Part shown: in pieces, positions 13,701 through 27,770 of the stretch | How the letters are laid out: each line of letters begins with the position of its first letter | Position numbering within the stretch: position 1 is the first letter of the stretch | From: Pithys albifrons albifrons | Taxonomy: Eukaryota > Chordata > Aves > Passeriformes > Thamnophilidae | Direction: 5' to 3' | Assembly: GCF_047495875.1 (NCBI RefSeq) | Contig: NC_092466.1 | Coordinates: 12,334,561 to 12,398,560 of the forward strand | DNA length: 64,000 nucleotides | Notes under the pieces: generated by a model | Database searches by the model: none | What the model saw: the letters and a program-made list of their open reading frames with translations, nothing else | Told to the model about the DNA's origin: nothing | Made by a program: the position numbers and the translations under genes

Positions 13701-16700
13701 GTAGGGCTTGGAGACAGGAACTTGCTGACTTCTGTTACCTTTCTGTTCAGGTCTTGGATAGGGCAACCGATGAGAGCAACTTCTGAGCCTCTGTTGAAAA
13801 TACATCCAAAAAATATCTACATGGCTAAAACCTTCTTTTGGCTTCTCAAAACTTCTCCACTGTGATTGGAGTGTCCCTTGAAAACCTAGGTCATTAAATG
13901 TATGAGATGTGAATGCTTTGGAATCCCAGCTCCTTGGCCTGATCTTTAAAGGGAGTTGTGGATTATTTAACCAGAAAATGGGTCTTGTGAGAAGCAGCCT
14001 GATTTTAAAAATAATATCTGTCATATGAAAGGGCTGTGTTAATAAAAAAAAGGCAGAAAGCTTCTCCCTTCACCAGGCATCCTCATACAGGAAGAAAACT
14101 ATAAACAGCATTGCTGAGAGTCTGATGTCCTTTCAGTCTTCAGAATTCGCTCTACATGGAGAGGAGCAGAAAATGCTCAACCAATGCTTGATACAAACCT
14201 GACTAATTCCATGAATGTTCCCTCTGTACAAAACAACAGCATAATCTTATTTTTCTGGCAGTTATTAATGAGTACACACATATACATGGATAAAATATTG
14301 ACAAGATATGCTAATCTCAACAGAGATAAGAAAGAATTTGAGGGCTGGATTCATTTATAAGTCTATCAGCTGTACACATTTGTCACTGATATATATCTTA
14401 TAAACTATGTATAGAGACATATTGATAATTCACTTCCAATAAGGTTTTTTGCAATGCTTGCATAATGTTTTAGCTCATTCCCTTTGCACCTTTCATAATT
14501 TACAGCTGAGCAGGTCTAGCCTGGGAAGCTCTCGGTATTCAGCCTAAGTAATTAATAGACTTTGGCTTTTTCTTTGGTATAAATACAACAGTGGAGACTT
14601 AGTAGCTATATTCTACATAGACAGCATGTTCACAAATCAGTGTGTGCCAACTATATCCAATTCTTATTTTGCACTGTCTCCTGCTGTACAGTGTAAATAA
14701 AGCACTCAGCAAATGTGCTCCTCAAAGAAGGCAAAACAGAAACACAGTTAAAGATTTAATCAGTCTGAGCTAGTAATGTACTATCATGTCTGCCATTCAG
14801 ACTTCAGGATTCAAAGGAAATACTTCCCACCTATTCAAAAATACCTCCCTGACTTCTACAGTGAACTGTAGCATGTGTTACATAATCATCCACATATTAT
14901 TACATAACTTCCACTCACTCTGTAGGTGCCTTTTTTGATTAAAAGGCATCTCATCATGGGATCCACTTGCTTTCAGTTGATTCTGTCACATTGTCTGAAG
15001 TCGTCTGATTCATGACTTGCTTTTGGATTTAATTTACTTTCGTCACAAGCTTTATTTTATAATGCTGAATTCTAGATCAGAAAAGTCAGGTTGTGTTTAG
15101 AAAACACAAGGAAATCCGGTTTTTTTTCATCCTAAAGACTTTTTCTATTTTGTTTGTGCAATCAAAGGCCTGTCTACTTCAGAACTGGCTACCCATGACC
15201 AAAGTTGATGCATCAGTTTTCCTGAACACACTGTTGGAAGTAAAGATTGTTCCATGTGTAAAAGAATTGATCACTTCTAGTGTAATCCCCAAAAGCCCCA
15301 AGTTAAATCTGAATGGACCTAGTCATGCTTCCATAAAATTTATAGGTAGGCTGTCATGTATAGGAGACATGTGCTTAGGGGAGCTCCTAAACTTCAGTGG
15401 GAGAAAATAGGAAGATTCATCCTGGTGCTGCAGAGCTTTGATCAGGTTCCTGGTATTCAGATTTAACAAACAGGAATTTGTTCTTGCAAAGAGTATTTGA
15501 AATAATCCTTGGAGTACCACCAGGTACTTTGAAAAGGTACATGTAGCCTTTATTAGGAAATGTCTTCAGAAAAAAAAAAAGCATTTGCACAGCATATGGA
15601 GCATTTTAAATCTTACCATCTAACAGAAATATAACTACTTCACTTTCTCATACTACTTAGAATGTAGGAGGGAGAAAAGAGGGAATGGTGGGTGTTTGGA
15701 TGATCTTGTACTCATTCTACTTCTCAAAGGGTTTTAGTGTAACATTTCCATTTCTGATTGAGGGGGATTATTAGGATTTCTTATCAGGGGTTGTGCAGTC
15801 CTAAACCAATACTCACAAGCCGGTGAATGCAGAATAAAATTCACCTTCAAAGTCCTGAAGGATATGCAAGAGAAGGTGTATTTACATTTTAAATTTTCAT
15901 TCTAAATCCAGTTCAGGGTACCTGAAGGAGTGAGGGCTATATTCAAAAATTCATATGAAGTTTTGGATCTGGAATCCTAGTATATTTCCTGCTGAGGGAG
16001 TGCATACATCACAAAATGCCATCATCACCACTTTTATTATGCAGAGCATTCTCTTGAAATATGGCAGTAGGTGATTTCTGCCTCTTGGGATGTGCAGGAC
16101 TTAGACCATGCTAATGATAATGGTTAATGCAGAATCTTGTACTGCTACTCTTCTTAGACCATTTATTTGTGGATAAAGGCAGAGCCCTTTTTTTTTGTTT
16201 TGTTTGTGTTTTTTTGTCGTTTTTGTTTTTGCTTTTTTTTTCTATAAAAGATGACAATCAACACTGCCAGAGCACTGAAATTAATACAGAAAGAAAAACG
16301 TTCAGATGAGTTTGCAGCACAGTTATGCATCAAAGTTCTACCAATGCATTATACATCTCTCTGGTCTTTTGAATCTTCCTTACGTGCCTTCCCCCATAAT
16401 GCTAAACAGAAATAGCTCCTTTCATTGTGCTATTGGCATAAATAACAGCAAGACTAATATTGGTGAAACTCTTATATTCATTTCTGTGTGAAGGCCATTT
16501 TACCTTGTGGAAAAGGAAAAGGTCAACACACATAGATGGCTCAGAATCCTGGATTCTCTACTGCAAGACATTTATTTGTAGATCATATTGAAAATAAGTA
16601 TGAATCTACAATATTAGTAGCACTATATGTGTCAGTTAATTCACTTTTAAAAAAATAATTGATTTGATATTAAATTTGAAAGCTTTTCCAATATTTAAGT

Positions 16701-16964
16701 TACAGCCAGTCTTAATTATTAAATGTCAGCCTGACTGTAATGATTTGGATCTTAAAATTATTGGCTTAATCAGACAGTTGTTCTGCAAATAAAGCTTTTA
16801 AACTAGAGCCCTTAAATCCTAGATAGATATCTAGAGCATGCAGTGAGAGCAAGCACTTTGAACTCTGTTCCCCTAGTGCTGTTGTTATTATTACTTGAAA
16901 GAGCCATCATTTGAGCCACTGCTGCAACCTGTCCACATCTCCATTCCCAAAGGAGGAATAATTG
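10781..16964. other. About 6 kb with no recognised gene
   Basis: No open frame exceeds about 110 codons; the longest, near 13.7-14.0 kb on the minus strand, resembles no known protein. An A/C-rich patch at 13362-13396 and a T-rich tract at 16188-16241 are the only obvious low-complexity features. Confidence 0.6.
16188..16241. repeat. T/G-rich low-complexity tract
   Basis: Runs of T interrupted by single G, with one CG, cover about 54 bases. It belongs to the same compositional class as the tracts at 3168 and 44846. A nominal short ORF that translates it to a phenylalanine-rich peptide is not credible. Confidence 0.7.
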
Positions 16965-17100
16965 CGGTATGTATGCAGAGAGATTTGTCTTCCTGTGTGA
17001 AACATCTCTGAGACAGAGACTCCACAGTCCCTCTGCATGGCCTGTCCCTGCACTGCAGCAGGTCCTCTAGCCAAATGTTTAAGCTGAACATCCCCAGCTG
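16965..17100 (-). mobile_element. Possible small CR1 fragment, minus strand
   Basis: The plus-strand text CATCTCTGAGACAGAGACTC, followed by CACAGTCCCTCTGCATGGCC and later TTTAAGCTGAACATCC, resembles the reverse complement of the CR1 3' region, where a segment about a wound-up 'first- or second-line' consensus reads GAGACTCCACAACCTCCCTGG and then GGCGGAACTTCC. Similarity is limited to about 130 bases and both ends are indistinct. It could be chance resemblance in moderately GC-rich DNA. Confidence 0.35.
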
Positions 17101-20100
17101 TATCAGCTGATAGTAAAATTTCCTGTAACTTGTCGTCTTCTGATCCATAAGCAGCAAAACCTGAAGCATATTACCAAGTCTCCAGTGCAGAGTATGTTTA
17201 AAGTTATTTAAGAAATTATGTGACTGCTGATTGTGGTGAAAGACTAATGTTTATAAGAACATCCAGCACCAAAACCCTAAATTTGGAATCCTCAGATGTA
17301 TTGTTGATTTCCTGCACTTCACCTTTAAAGTGACTGATTTCTTACCAAAAAGACACAAAGATTTTACTGTAGCAGCCACTGTGTTTAGCAAGGAAAGAAC
17401 ACAAAACATTCAGACAGATATTAGCATGCCCTTACTGAAATCTCAGCATAACAGTTTCTGAAGCTCACCATTGCCAAGGACTCAGCAGCTGTCCTTGAAT
17501 CTTTTTCTTTCATTTCCTACACTTTTTTTACTCATATGTGTGTTTACATTGTAACACAAAAAGTGTATTGAAAGTAACACTCAGTTCAAGATGAAATCCC
17601 TGGCTGATAGATCAGCAATTACCTTGTTTTCAGAAGTTCTGCATTAGTTTGAAATGCTATTTGAGGTTCAGTGTCTTTCAGATTAAATTGACATTTTAAA
17701 AAAGGAGAAATATTCATTCTCTCCTAACCTTTGGAAATAACACTGGGTTCAGACAGTACTATTTGCCTCCCTGCTACTTGTTTCTTATCATTTTCTACAG
17801 TGCCCAGGCTATTATTTTCTTTAACCTCTGACATGTGTTGTTGAGCTGGTCTAGGTGCTGAACACCAGAAACACCTTGGTAAAAAGACAGTAGTGACCCA
17901 TAATACATTTGATCTCACTTCTTGACATTTCTATCATCATTATTTGATTGCATGAAAAAGGTAAAATCCCCACCAAACTCTCAGCCTCTGTGAACATGAA
18001 GCCCTTCAAACAGAGATAGACTGTACACTACTGGCAGGGAGCCTGCAAAGCCCATTTATCCCAGGATCCTGCATAAATGCCAATCAGTTAATATAATGTT
18101 CCCTTCCTGGCTTCCCTGCAGTTTAATTTTTTTACCCTTTAAGTTTTGATGGATGAAGTTTTACCCCTCTTTCAACTGTTCTTTCTTTTTAGTCTGATTT
18201 GATTCATTCAATTTCTTACCAGAAAAACCTTTTGTCAGTTTGGACTATTCACTATTCAGATTTTAGGTTGTTCCAGAAATCTTGTTCTTCAGTAAAGAGC
18301 AACTTGACCCTCAATCCAGGTAAGATGAATGTTTGGGGGGAAATGCTGCACTTGCACTAAGGGTGTACACCCCACTCTGTGTGAAGAGGGAGAAAAGCCT
18401 TCAGAATGTGTCAGATCTTCTAGTTACAATTCCCCTAAACACCTTTGTTTCCCCACTACTTGGAAATGTCTTCTCATCCTTACTATTAGATCTGAATTAT
18501 ATTTCCTTCATAATGTTTTTCTTCCTCTGCAGGGAATGATAACTTGGTCCACTCTATCTGAAAATGCCTGTGAAGATAATTACCCATTAAGCAAAAAACT
18601 AGGTTCCTGATGTTATTACAACATGTTCTTACAGAACTTGAACCATGGCAAGTTTCCAAGTGCAGTCTCTTCTTGACATCTAATACTGAGTGATCAAATG
18701 GCAGTGGTTTTTTTTGGTTTGGTTTTTGTATTTTTATTGACCATTGCAACCATTGCTGTCTTGGGGGATAAGGCAGTTCTAGAGTCCAAGAATTAAGCTC
18801 ACTAGGAATGTGAGTAAACCTTTCATACAATTCAAAGGCCTCTTCATGTCAGGCCTTTACTTCTGTTTGTTTGGTTTTTATTTTGCTTTGGTTCTGTTCT
18901 TTGTTTGTTTGTTTGTTTGTTTGTTTGTTTGTTTGTTTGTTTTTCCAAAAATATACTGGCTCAGTTCAAGTATTGACCCTATAAATAGCGGGGAACTAAA
19001 GTATCTTTAAAATTCATTAGGACTCTAAAATCATCTTATGATCTCATGGTCTTCAAAATAACATCAGTGACAGGCTTCACTTAAAACCACTGATATGGGC
19101 CTGTAAATATCTTGGAACAGAGGGTCCAGAATGAGTAAGAACTGTGGTGGATCAGATACCTTGTTTTCTGACAGGGTGCAATGCTGGTAATGCTATTGGC
19201 CAAATGCCTGATCTCATGATATCTCTTCCATCAGGCTACTACTGTAAACTGTGACCTTGATGTGCTCTGGTAACTTTTTCAGGAAAGATCTAATTTCTCT
19301 ACTAACTGCATTGTCTGTGTGTTATTTGGTGTTGAATACTATTCCTTTATTTGATGATAGAACAGCTGCTGCTGCACTGAACCACAGGAATGTTAAACCT
19401 GAATGTAAGAAGCAAGGGATAAAAAGAACGTGCCTGAGAAACAGCAAAAATGTACCACATTCCTGTGGAATGAGGAAGTGGGAAAATATTCTCTGCAAAG
19501 GGGTGAGAGTAGCCTAAAAATCCCTTACTTAAGTCTCCATAATCTTGTCACCTGCTAAGCATTTTGCAAATGCAGATACTGGCCAGTTAGTGTATTTTCT
19601 TTGGCTCAGTTTACTGAAATTAAAAAAATAAGTCCAGATTACTGGTCTGAGGATGAAAGGTGTACAATTTGTTATCTTGTTGCTGTGCAGCAAGTGACAA
19701 CTTGATATAGGAATGTTAGTTGTATTTTGGGGATTTTTTACCCTGATTAATTTGCTTTATTTTTCACTTGCCTTGGAATAAATATACAAATATGAAGGAG
19801 AATTCCCCAGACAGATGTGTCTTAGAGTGATTGCCTTATAATCATAGCTGGCTGCTGAAAGTGTTGAACCTGTGCTAGTGGTCCCTGAGAACAGTGCAAA
19901 ATACAGGAGATGGGTCAGTATACAAAGGAAGCAGTTTTCCTTCTTTTGCTGTGAAGGACTGAAAATATTTGACAGCTGGGAGCCAAACTTGGGTGTTCTC
20001 AACATTTTACAAGTTTATAATGATGAAATAAATAATATTTTCTAACTGTAACATTTTCTGTATGTGTTCATTTGAACAGCACAGCTTTGTATAGTAGTAA

Positions 20101-23100
20101 AAGCAACAGCATAAAAGAGCACTGTATTGGAGGTAAGTCTATTATATTACTTTTTTTTGTCTCTAAGATGTTGAATTTCCCCAGGAAACTTTACCAGGCT
20201 AAATATTTACTTTTGCAGACTCTTTTCTAATGAGCTATTTTTATTCTTTCTGACATTTTCTATGGAAATGATTAAATTAATTAATCAGAGTTTCAACACT
20301 TTTTTCAACATGCTTGCATTAGTACTAGAGGCATAGATATATTTAATTAATGTCCTATTATTTTTAAAAATTATTGATCTGTATGCAGAGAATGGTTTAA
20401 TTCACCAAGAAGTTCTTCCTAAGAAAGTCTGGGGAGTTTCAGGGAAGAGCAAACCCAAATTAAGACACCTCAGTATGGAATTTAATGGGACCAAAGGCTA
20501 GCAAGGTATGAGAGAGAAAAGATGGTCGAGGGGAGAAAAGAGTCTTACATCATCTAATGTCAATTACTACACTTCACACTGATTTTTACCCAATTATTTT
20601 TATCTTCATCTTAGCTTGCATGGATACTCGTGGAATGGCACATGGATTGGATCAGAGAAAATTTTCAGGGTCACTATCCATCACAGTATGTTCATTTCTG
20701 TCTTTGAAATGGCCCACAGGGTAAAGCACATTAAGATATCACTAATGCTGTAGAATAACCTATAGCAGGACCTTCTAATTAACCTTGGCTATTAGCTCAG
20801 GAACATGAAGATGCCACTCCAAGTTTTGCTCTGTAACAGGTAGGCAAATCATGGGGCCTTACAGCAGTTGAGTACATTCCTTGTGTTATCTACACCAGGA
20901 TCCCAAGACTCCTCCTTATTATTTTACACATGTGGGGTTTTTTAAGTGCAACCAAAACCCTGAAGGGCTTTCGCAGTTCAAGCACTTGTTCACAGCCTGT
21001 GGCCTTGCTGGGGCAGAAAGCTGAGGCTTCCTTCTCCAGCCTCCATGTCACCACCTCTGCAAGACTCTTGTTCCTATGCCCCAGTGATGTGCTTCTACAG
21101 CAGGGAGGTATGCATCCTCTCCTTCCTATGTTGAGCTTATGGGAAAAAGCACCTTTCTTTCCACTTGAGATCCAGCTCTCCCAGGGATGGTATTAAATTT
21201 CTGGCAATCGAACTCTAGCTACAGTAGATCGGTCTTTCACATCCCAGGTGCCTGGTGGGCCTGTTGAATGCCCCAGTGTGAGTTTCCTGTAAGAACATGA
21301 TGGATCCTCAGCTTCCCAGAGATATCTCCAGATCCTGGGCATACCCTGTCTACAACATCACTGCCACAATGGGGTTTATACTCCTCGCTGAAAACAATAA
21401 AGAATGATGTTTCCTGTAGCTCCCTTCTTGCTGACAATGCAGCCCTCTGTACCCACTTATCTTTTAAAATAGGATTCTGAGACAACACTAAAATGAGTCC
21501 TCCTCTCTATGTTTCTTCAGATACTGATGCATCTCTGAGACCACCAAGACTTTTTCATAAAGCTTATTGGGACATTCTCATCACAGTAGAAGATGAGCAC
21601 TTCTGAAAAGCAGCAACTCGCTCACTTTCAGAGTGAGAAAGGGGGTGTGATTACCAGTGGTGGGGGAGGCCAAGAAACAGTTAAGTTTTGGGGGTTTTGC
21701 ATATATCTTTATTTAACTCACAAGAAATACTGGAGAGGAATTTTTTTCTCAGAAAGTATAGGCGCAGCTCAGAGCACTAAAAATCTCTGACCTTGGACAT
21801 GAGGACTGGAAGATGCTTTATTGTGATGTAGACAACTCCTGTGACTACTGCAAAGAGAAGGCAAGAAAAGAACAGAGAATCAGGCAGCTGATGTTGAACA
21901 GGATAGCTGGTAACAAATCGCATCATTCAATTTCCCAAAGGCACTTTGACTTAAATGGGGCATCCTCTGCCTTAAAACTGAACTACATTTCAGTAGAAGT
22001 TTGAAAATCAAACTTTCTAAACATTATCAATAAATTTGTTAATGTATTAATTTGACCCTGAATATAATCCCAAAAGGAAAAGTAGTTTGTGATTATTTTA
22101 GTAGACTGTTATTCTACTCCAACTCAAAAGAGAACAGACATTTACACAGAAGTGAATGGTGTAAGATATTAGTCTTGTATTATTCCCATAGTCACAATAA
22201 CATCCAATTTCATTAGAATGTGTATAGCATTGCTTATGAGCTAATAATTTCCTTGCAATAATTCAAAGCACATCCTTCATTATCCAGAGGTGTTCTGACA
22301 ACAAACTATTCATTTTTTAAAGCAAACCAAGTCAGAAGTGCTGTCAGCATTTTAAGGAACATATCCATCTAGTGCTGCTGAGTGAAGCAGTCATGTGGAA
22401 GGAAACTAGCCAAATTAAGATGTCCATGCTTTTGGAATTTGTTAGGATGGTAGTGAGATACAGTAATTACTGTGGCAATTTTATATTGTGCAAGAGATAG
22501 GAAAACGAGGGAAATGTTAAAGGTGGTGTTTATTTTTTGATCCTGTCATAAAAGTAATTGACTTTAATTATCATAATAAATGTTCTAGCTGCTTCAGATA
22601 ATTACATTCAGCTCCTTCCATATAGTCTAAATTTATGAGGGTGTTTGGGTCAGCACATCAGCACAGCTTACAGCTATACATGAAAAGTGGTTTCTGCTGA
22701 GAGTGCTGTCTTGGAGGTGTTGCTTTGTGAAAATATTCTCCCTTTATAAGTAAAACATACCTTGAACTCATTGCAATTGCACCACAGGAAAGAAAGATGC
22801 TTCTGCTCTCTATATATCCTACATAGGACTATGTGTGCTGCAGATATAACTTCACTAGGCTTAGAGTACTCAATAGTTGAGAACTTAGTGTATTGCTTTG
22901 TTGATCAAAAAGTCACAGTGAATTGCAGCAAAAGTTTTCTTTAGCCTGCTTTATGTGCATGTGACCAGAAGAAAAGGATTCAAAGAGGACAGGCATGATC
23001 AGGACATGCTATGCCTCAGACTTGAAAGCCAAAATTTTATAAATGTTTCTTTAATATCTATGTTACAAGCTGGGATGGATGAAAGCAGAAGAGTTTTCAC

Positions 23101-23542
23101 AGTTCTTTTAAAGCTGCATACAGTCCCTTCATACAGGTGATATTGTTAAAATTATGTCAAAAGAGCTCTGCATCCTCCGCTCCACTGACTTCTCTTTCCT
23201 CTAATACAGTCTCTCTTGTACAGTACAGAGACAATCTGTGGACCTCACCTGGAAAACTCCGCCTGCATTCAGCTCTGTGGATACTGAGGTGGCAGAACTG
23301 CCCTGCTCTGTTCTCCCTGTCTGCCCTCTCAGTGCCTTGTACGAGGCCACTCCACAGCTCAGTAGCCATGGTCTTAAACCCCTAGTTTGATGTAATCACC
23401 ATTGAAACCTAAACTCTTTTATACAGGCTGACCCCAGAAGATTGACCTTCTGTACACCACTAGTGCCTTGTTTCCTGGGAATTAAGTCAGCTTCAGCCAG
23501 TTTGCCAAATGTCTCCTCTACCTGCTACTCAGATCTACTCAT
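17101..23542. other. About 6.4 kb with no recognised gene
   Basis: Short ORFs (up to 114 codons near 18.5-18.8 kb, minus) resemble nothing known. Locally GC-richer patches at 20.93-21.50 kb and 23.14-23.40 kb stand out from their surroundings. I could not assign them to a repeat family or a coding exon. Confidence 0.55.
18899..18945. repeat. (TTTG)n tetranucleotide microsatellite
   Basis: About ten uninterrupted TTTG units, followed by TTTTCC. The phase-shifted reading gives a repetitive CLFV-type ORF that is an artefact of the repeat. Confidence 0.95.
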
Positions 23543-24445
23543 AAAATCACAGAACCATAGAACCTCCTGATTTGCAAGGGAATGACAAGGATAGTCAAAG
23601 TCCAGCTCCTGGCTCTGCACAGGACACCTGAAGAGCCACACCATGTGCCTGAGACCATTGTCCAAATTCTTTCAGAACTCCGATGGGCTTGGTGCTGTGA
23701 CCACTTTCTGGGGAACTTTCTGCAGTGTCCAAACACCCTGTAATTGAAGAACCTTTTGCTAATATCGAACCTAAACCTCCCCTGACTCAGTCTTGTACCA
23801 TTCCCTCATGTTCTGTCTCTGGTCACCAGAGAGATGAGAACAGCATCTGTCTCTCCACTTTCCCTCCTAAAGAAGGTGTATGGAGCTATGAGATCTCCCA
23901 TCAGTCTCCCCTTCTCCAGGATGAACAAGCCAAGTGACCATAATTACTCCTTGTATGGCTTCCCCTCCTAGACCCTTCACCCTCTTTGCAGCCCTCCTTT
24001 GGGTGATCTCTAATAGCTTAGTATCTTACACTGTGGCACTCAGAACTGCACACAGTACTCAAGGTGAGGCCACCCCCGTGCAGAGCAGAGTGGGACAATC
24101 CCCTCCCTCAAACGGCTGGCAATGCTGTGCCCTTGGATGTAGCTGGCACTTCTGGCTGCCAGGGCACTACTCACTCATATTCAACTTGCCCTTGACCACA
24201 ACCCCAGATCTCTTTCCATGGCACTGCATTTTAGCATCTCATTCCCTAGTCTGTACAGACATCCAGGGTTGCCCCAGCCCAGGTGCAAAATCTGGCACTT
24301 GTCTTTGTTAAACTTCACATGTCAGGGGATTGCCCTGCCCTCTAATTTGCCAAGGTCTCTCTGCAAGACCTCTCTGCCCTTGAGGAAGTCAACAGTTGCT
24401 CCCAATTTAGTACCACAGGCAAATTTATTTAGTATACCTTCAAAT
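23543..24445 (-). mobile_element. CR1 LINE, 5'-truncated copy, minus strand (about 0.9 kb)
   Basis: The left edge carries AATCACAGAACCATAGAACC, the reverse complement of the octamer-like avian CR1 3' end. Reading right from there, the plus strand follows the reverse-complemented CR1 3' region: GATGAGAACAGC, CTTCTCCAGGATGAACAAGC, then GCAGCCCTCCTTTGGGTGATC, CACTCAGAACTGCACACAGT, CAAGGTGAGGCCACCCC, CATCCAGGGTTGCCCCAGCC, TTGTTAAACTTCACATG and CAATTTAGTACCACAGGCAA near the right edge. It is the longest CR1 copy here. Several short ORFs cross it in different frames, as expected of a decayed element. The 5' truncation point near 24445 is approximate. Confidence 0.9.
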
Positions 24446-27400
24446 AATAGCAATTGATCTACTATCAAAAATCCTCAAACTAGTAAAGAACAAGTAGAAG
24501 GTTTATATATTACTTAATATAGTACAGAAGTGTCTGTAGCTCTCAGAATGGTAGATTACCATCTAACTCAAAAGGTATGGCTAGATTTATTAACTCCTGA
24601 ACAATTTCATGAAATCATTGTGCTTTTTCCATATCTTGGATCAAATAACCTGATATCAGCCTTCAGGATGTTAGATCAGCATTAGCAGTCAAAAAAGAGT
24701 CTTCCCTATGATAGGAGATAAAGAATCCTTTTTGCTGTTTGCTACCCTGACACATCATATAACAGAGTAGGATGATCTAATTGGACTGTGTCAAGTGGTT
24801 CAAAGTCAGCCTTTTAATATCTACTTGAAAGAAGTTACAAAATGGTATAAACCACTGAAAATAAAATCAAGTATGTGTTTATTATTTACATCTTCTCCCC
24901 AGGTTCATGCAAGAGTGCACAATTTAAAATAACATATTTAGTTAATCTCTGGATCTTAGTTGCAGAAAACATGCTTTTCTGAAATGCCATCCATCATCTC
25001 TTGGTTCTTTTAAGAATTTAATATTCAATAAAGATACACTTCAAGACAACCAAAACTCTTCATTAATTTGTGCAGAATTTAGAGCAGTTTCAGTCCATGT
25101 CAATATACTTCTCATTCGTATTTTTATTGCTTTTAAAGTAAAAATTTAAATTACTATGACATTTATCTTTGTTTAGAAATCACACTACACTTCTGAAAGC
25201 ATCAGCCTTCTTGATTATAATGAGAATGTGGCCACTGGAGTTATTATACATAAATAAGGAACTTAGTTGTTGAAAACCCCAAGGTTTTTATCTTAGTTTT
25301 GATTTAGCAAAACATTGATTCATCTAGGTGCAGCAAGAGATCAAAGGTAATACCAAGCAATCAGAAAACTATACTAAACTTTAATTATTTGTATTTGTGA
25401 ACAGTTCACATGACATTATCATCACTGGGAGAAAATGGAGATAGGTTTTCTAAAGATGATGTCTTCCTGTTGTTTTCACCATTTCCTATGTCTTCTTGGA
25501 GACATCCGTTAGAAAGGCAATTTTTTACCCTAGAGCAATTTGGCTTTAGATCAAGATCTTCACAGTTTTTTCTCAGGACTCTCTATAACATCACAGTAAC
25601 ATGAGATGGAAAAGAACAGATACTCAGACAATGTGTAATCTTTTCAGATGACAAGCATGCATACAGTTCTTACCCAGGTGGCTTTCAATTGACTTTTTAT
25701 TTAAAAAATCATCCCAAAGTCCTCTGATATGTTGGAAACTGAGTTTGCACCTTCTTTCACATTTTATCCCTCTATTTCTGTCATTTCTTAACAAAGATAA
25801 AAGAATAAATAAAATGTTTGTTTCAATATGGCAAGCTAATTCTTATTGAAATAAAAACAGCAGTATAGTTTCTTTTAAAATGAGTATTTTTTTTCTGAGA
25901 TGCTCTCTTTGCTGCTTTGGTCCCAAGTTCAAAATCTTGGTGCAGAGTCACCTTGGAGAAATGGTATCTTAGGTGTTACAGACAGATCACAACCTTCTTA
26001 AGATCTTACAAGTGGATCAGAAAATTGGACCTGTGTGTTCCAATGACCTGTAAGGACATGTTTGACTGCCAGACAACTGAGATAATAGCTAATGGAAAAC
26101 CAATGTATCTCAAGGTGCAAATGAGCCAGAAAGATTTTATCCTTTACAGTACAGAACAGGAAAAGGAATTTCCTCATTCTTCTTCTTACATTGCTGTGTA
26201 TTACTGATAGGATAAAACAGTAACATCAGTGAAGATATTGGAAGAGTGAGGAGCCACATGTAGTTTACCAGATGTTATTTAATACTGAATCTCTCCAAGT
26301 TTATCCCACTTATAATATATATTGTTATAAGCATGATAGAGATTCAATTAATATTTTTACTAATATTTCCATGTGATTGAAGTGCAATCACTTATTAAAA
26401 TCTTGTTTACGCATTTGTCAGCTCTTTATGAACTATTTCTATGTGGAACCTAAATGCAAACTGACCTGCTCTCAGTGTCCGAAAATGCTGCTCCTCTGCT
26501 TTCTAGATGAATTCCTTGGCCTGGTAGACTGACAGTCTGTGGTTTGCTCACTAAAAATAGCCTCACTCCCATATTTTCTTCCTAGCCCTGTATGACTATT
26601 TTTGAGCAGGGGGGAGCTCTCAGGAGCAGAGCAGAGAAGGGAAGCCCACAGAGGTTCTATGAGAAAAAACACAAGGTACATCTGGGCTTTCTGAGCTTTT
26701 CTTATCAAAGAGTGTTCTGGGTTTAGTAGGGACCAAGTTCACTGCTTGTGTGGGCACACTTGAAATTGATTCTATCTTCCTCTCTTCTTTTGCTTGCAAC
26801 AGAAATAAGATCACATTTTTGTGGAGCTTGGTGTATCCTTTCTGTCTCCTCTTTCCTTTTATTTCTGTCCTCCTACCATTTGAGCCAAAAGGATTTGCAG
26901 ACTGATGTGCACTTTTTATTTGAGACCTCAGAGACTGCCTCTGTCCAACTTTCCTCTTCTATGAATTTGCTTTCAGTGCAGTTCTGAGTAGAACAAAACT
27001 CTGAGTCTCTTATCTGAGCAGAGATCATAGACAAACCTGTTTGCCCTTCAGCCTAGGCAAGACCATCAACAGCCATGACAATGGCCATTTTCAAAGGTTT
27101 TGAAGATCATGAGCAAATATTGCTCTTCCTTTAGGATGTGAAAATTGGTTGTGGTGAAGAAACAGATCCTGTGCACGCCAATGCAACCATCACATAAGGC
27201 CTGAGGATCTGAGCTCATACCATCCTCATGTTGATGCTGAATGTGAGGTGCAATTGTTAAAGTAGTATGCAAGGGTAGAAGAATTATTGAAATAGGAAAG
27301 GTGTGAAGAGAGAAAAAATTAAAGTTGTCTATTAAGAGTGTTGCCAAAACAATATAGGGTGACTAAAAAGTAAAAACTGATTAAAACCAGAAAGTAAGGA

Positions 27401-27713
27401 AGGCCAAGGATGTATGTTTGGACTGTCACAGAAGCAGAGTGAAAAGTCTGTAGGGAACTAGTTGTTTTGGGACTCAATCTTTTATAAAGTATGTGTCCTG
27501 AAGGTGTAGAAAATCTCAAGCAGCATTTTTGAAGGAGAATATGTGTTAGGTACTTGTGGTGAGACTGTCATGTAGTTTGAGGCATACACTAGTAGCAACC
27601 CATTTGGGTCAGTATTTCCATTTATCTCTCTTCTCAGGGAAATTAGTTTGGATGCATGAAGTCAATGAAAAGGTGTGAACCAATACAAAGTGGAGATCTG
27701 TGAATTTGTATTA

Positions 27714-27722
<9 letters not shown>

Positions 27723-27768
<46 letters not shown>
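27723..27768. repeat. (AT)n dinucleotide microsatellite
   Basis: About 23 uninterrupted AT units. The flank to about 27868 continues as imperfect ATATGTA/AAATATAT-type sequence, so the array looks like part of a larger decayed tract. All overlapping ORFs (IYIYIY peptides on both strands) are artefacts of the repeat. Confidence 0.97.

Positions 27769-27770
<2 letters not shown>

Noticed and set aside
23934..24457. Overlapping plus-strand ORFs of 125 and 79 codons, the longest in the window
   Set aside because: They are antisense readings of a minus-strand CR1 copy and have no protein-family resemblance.
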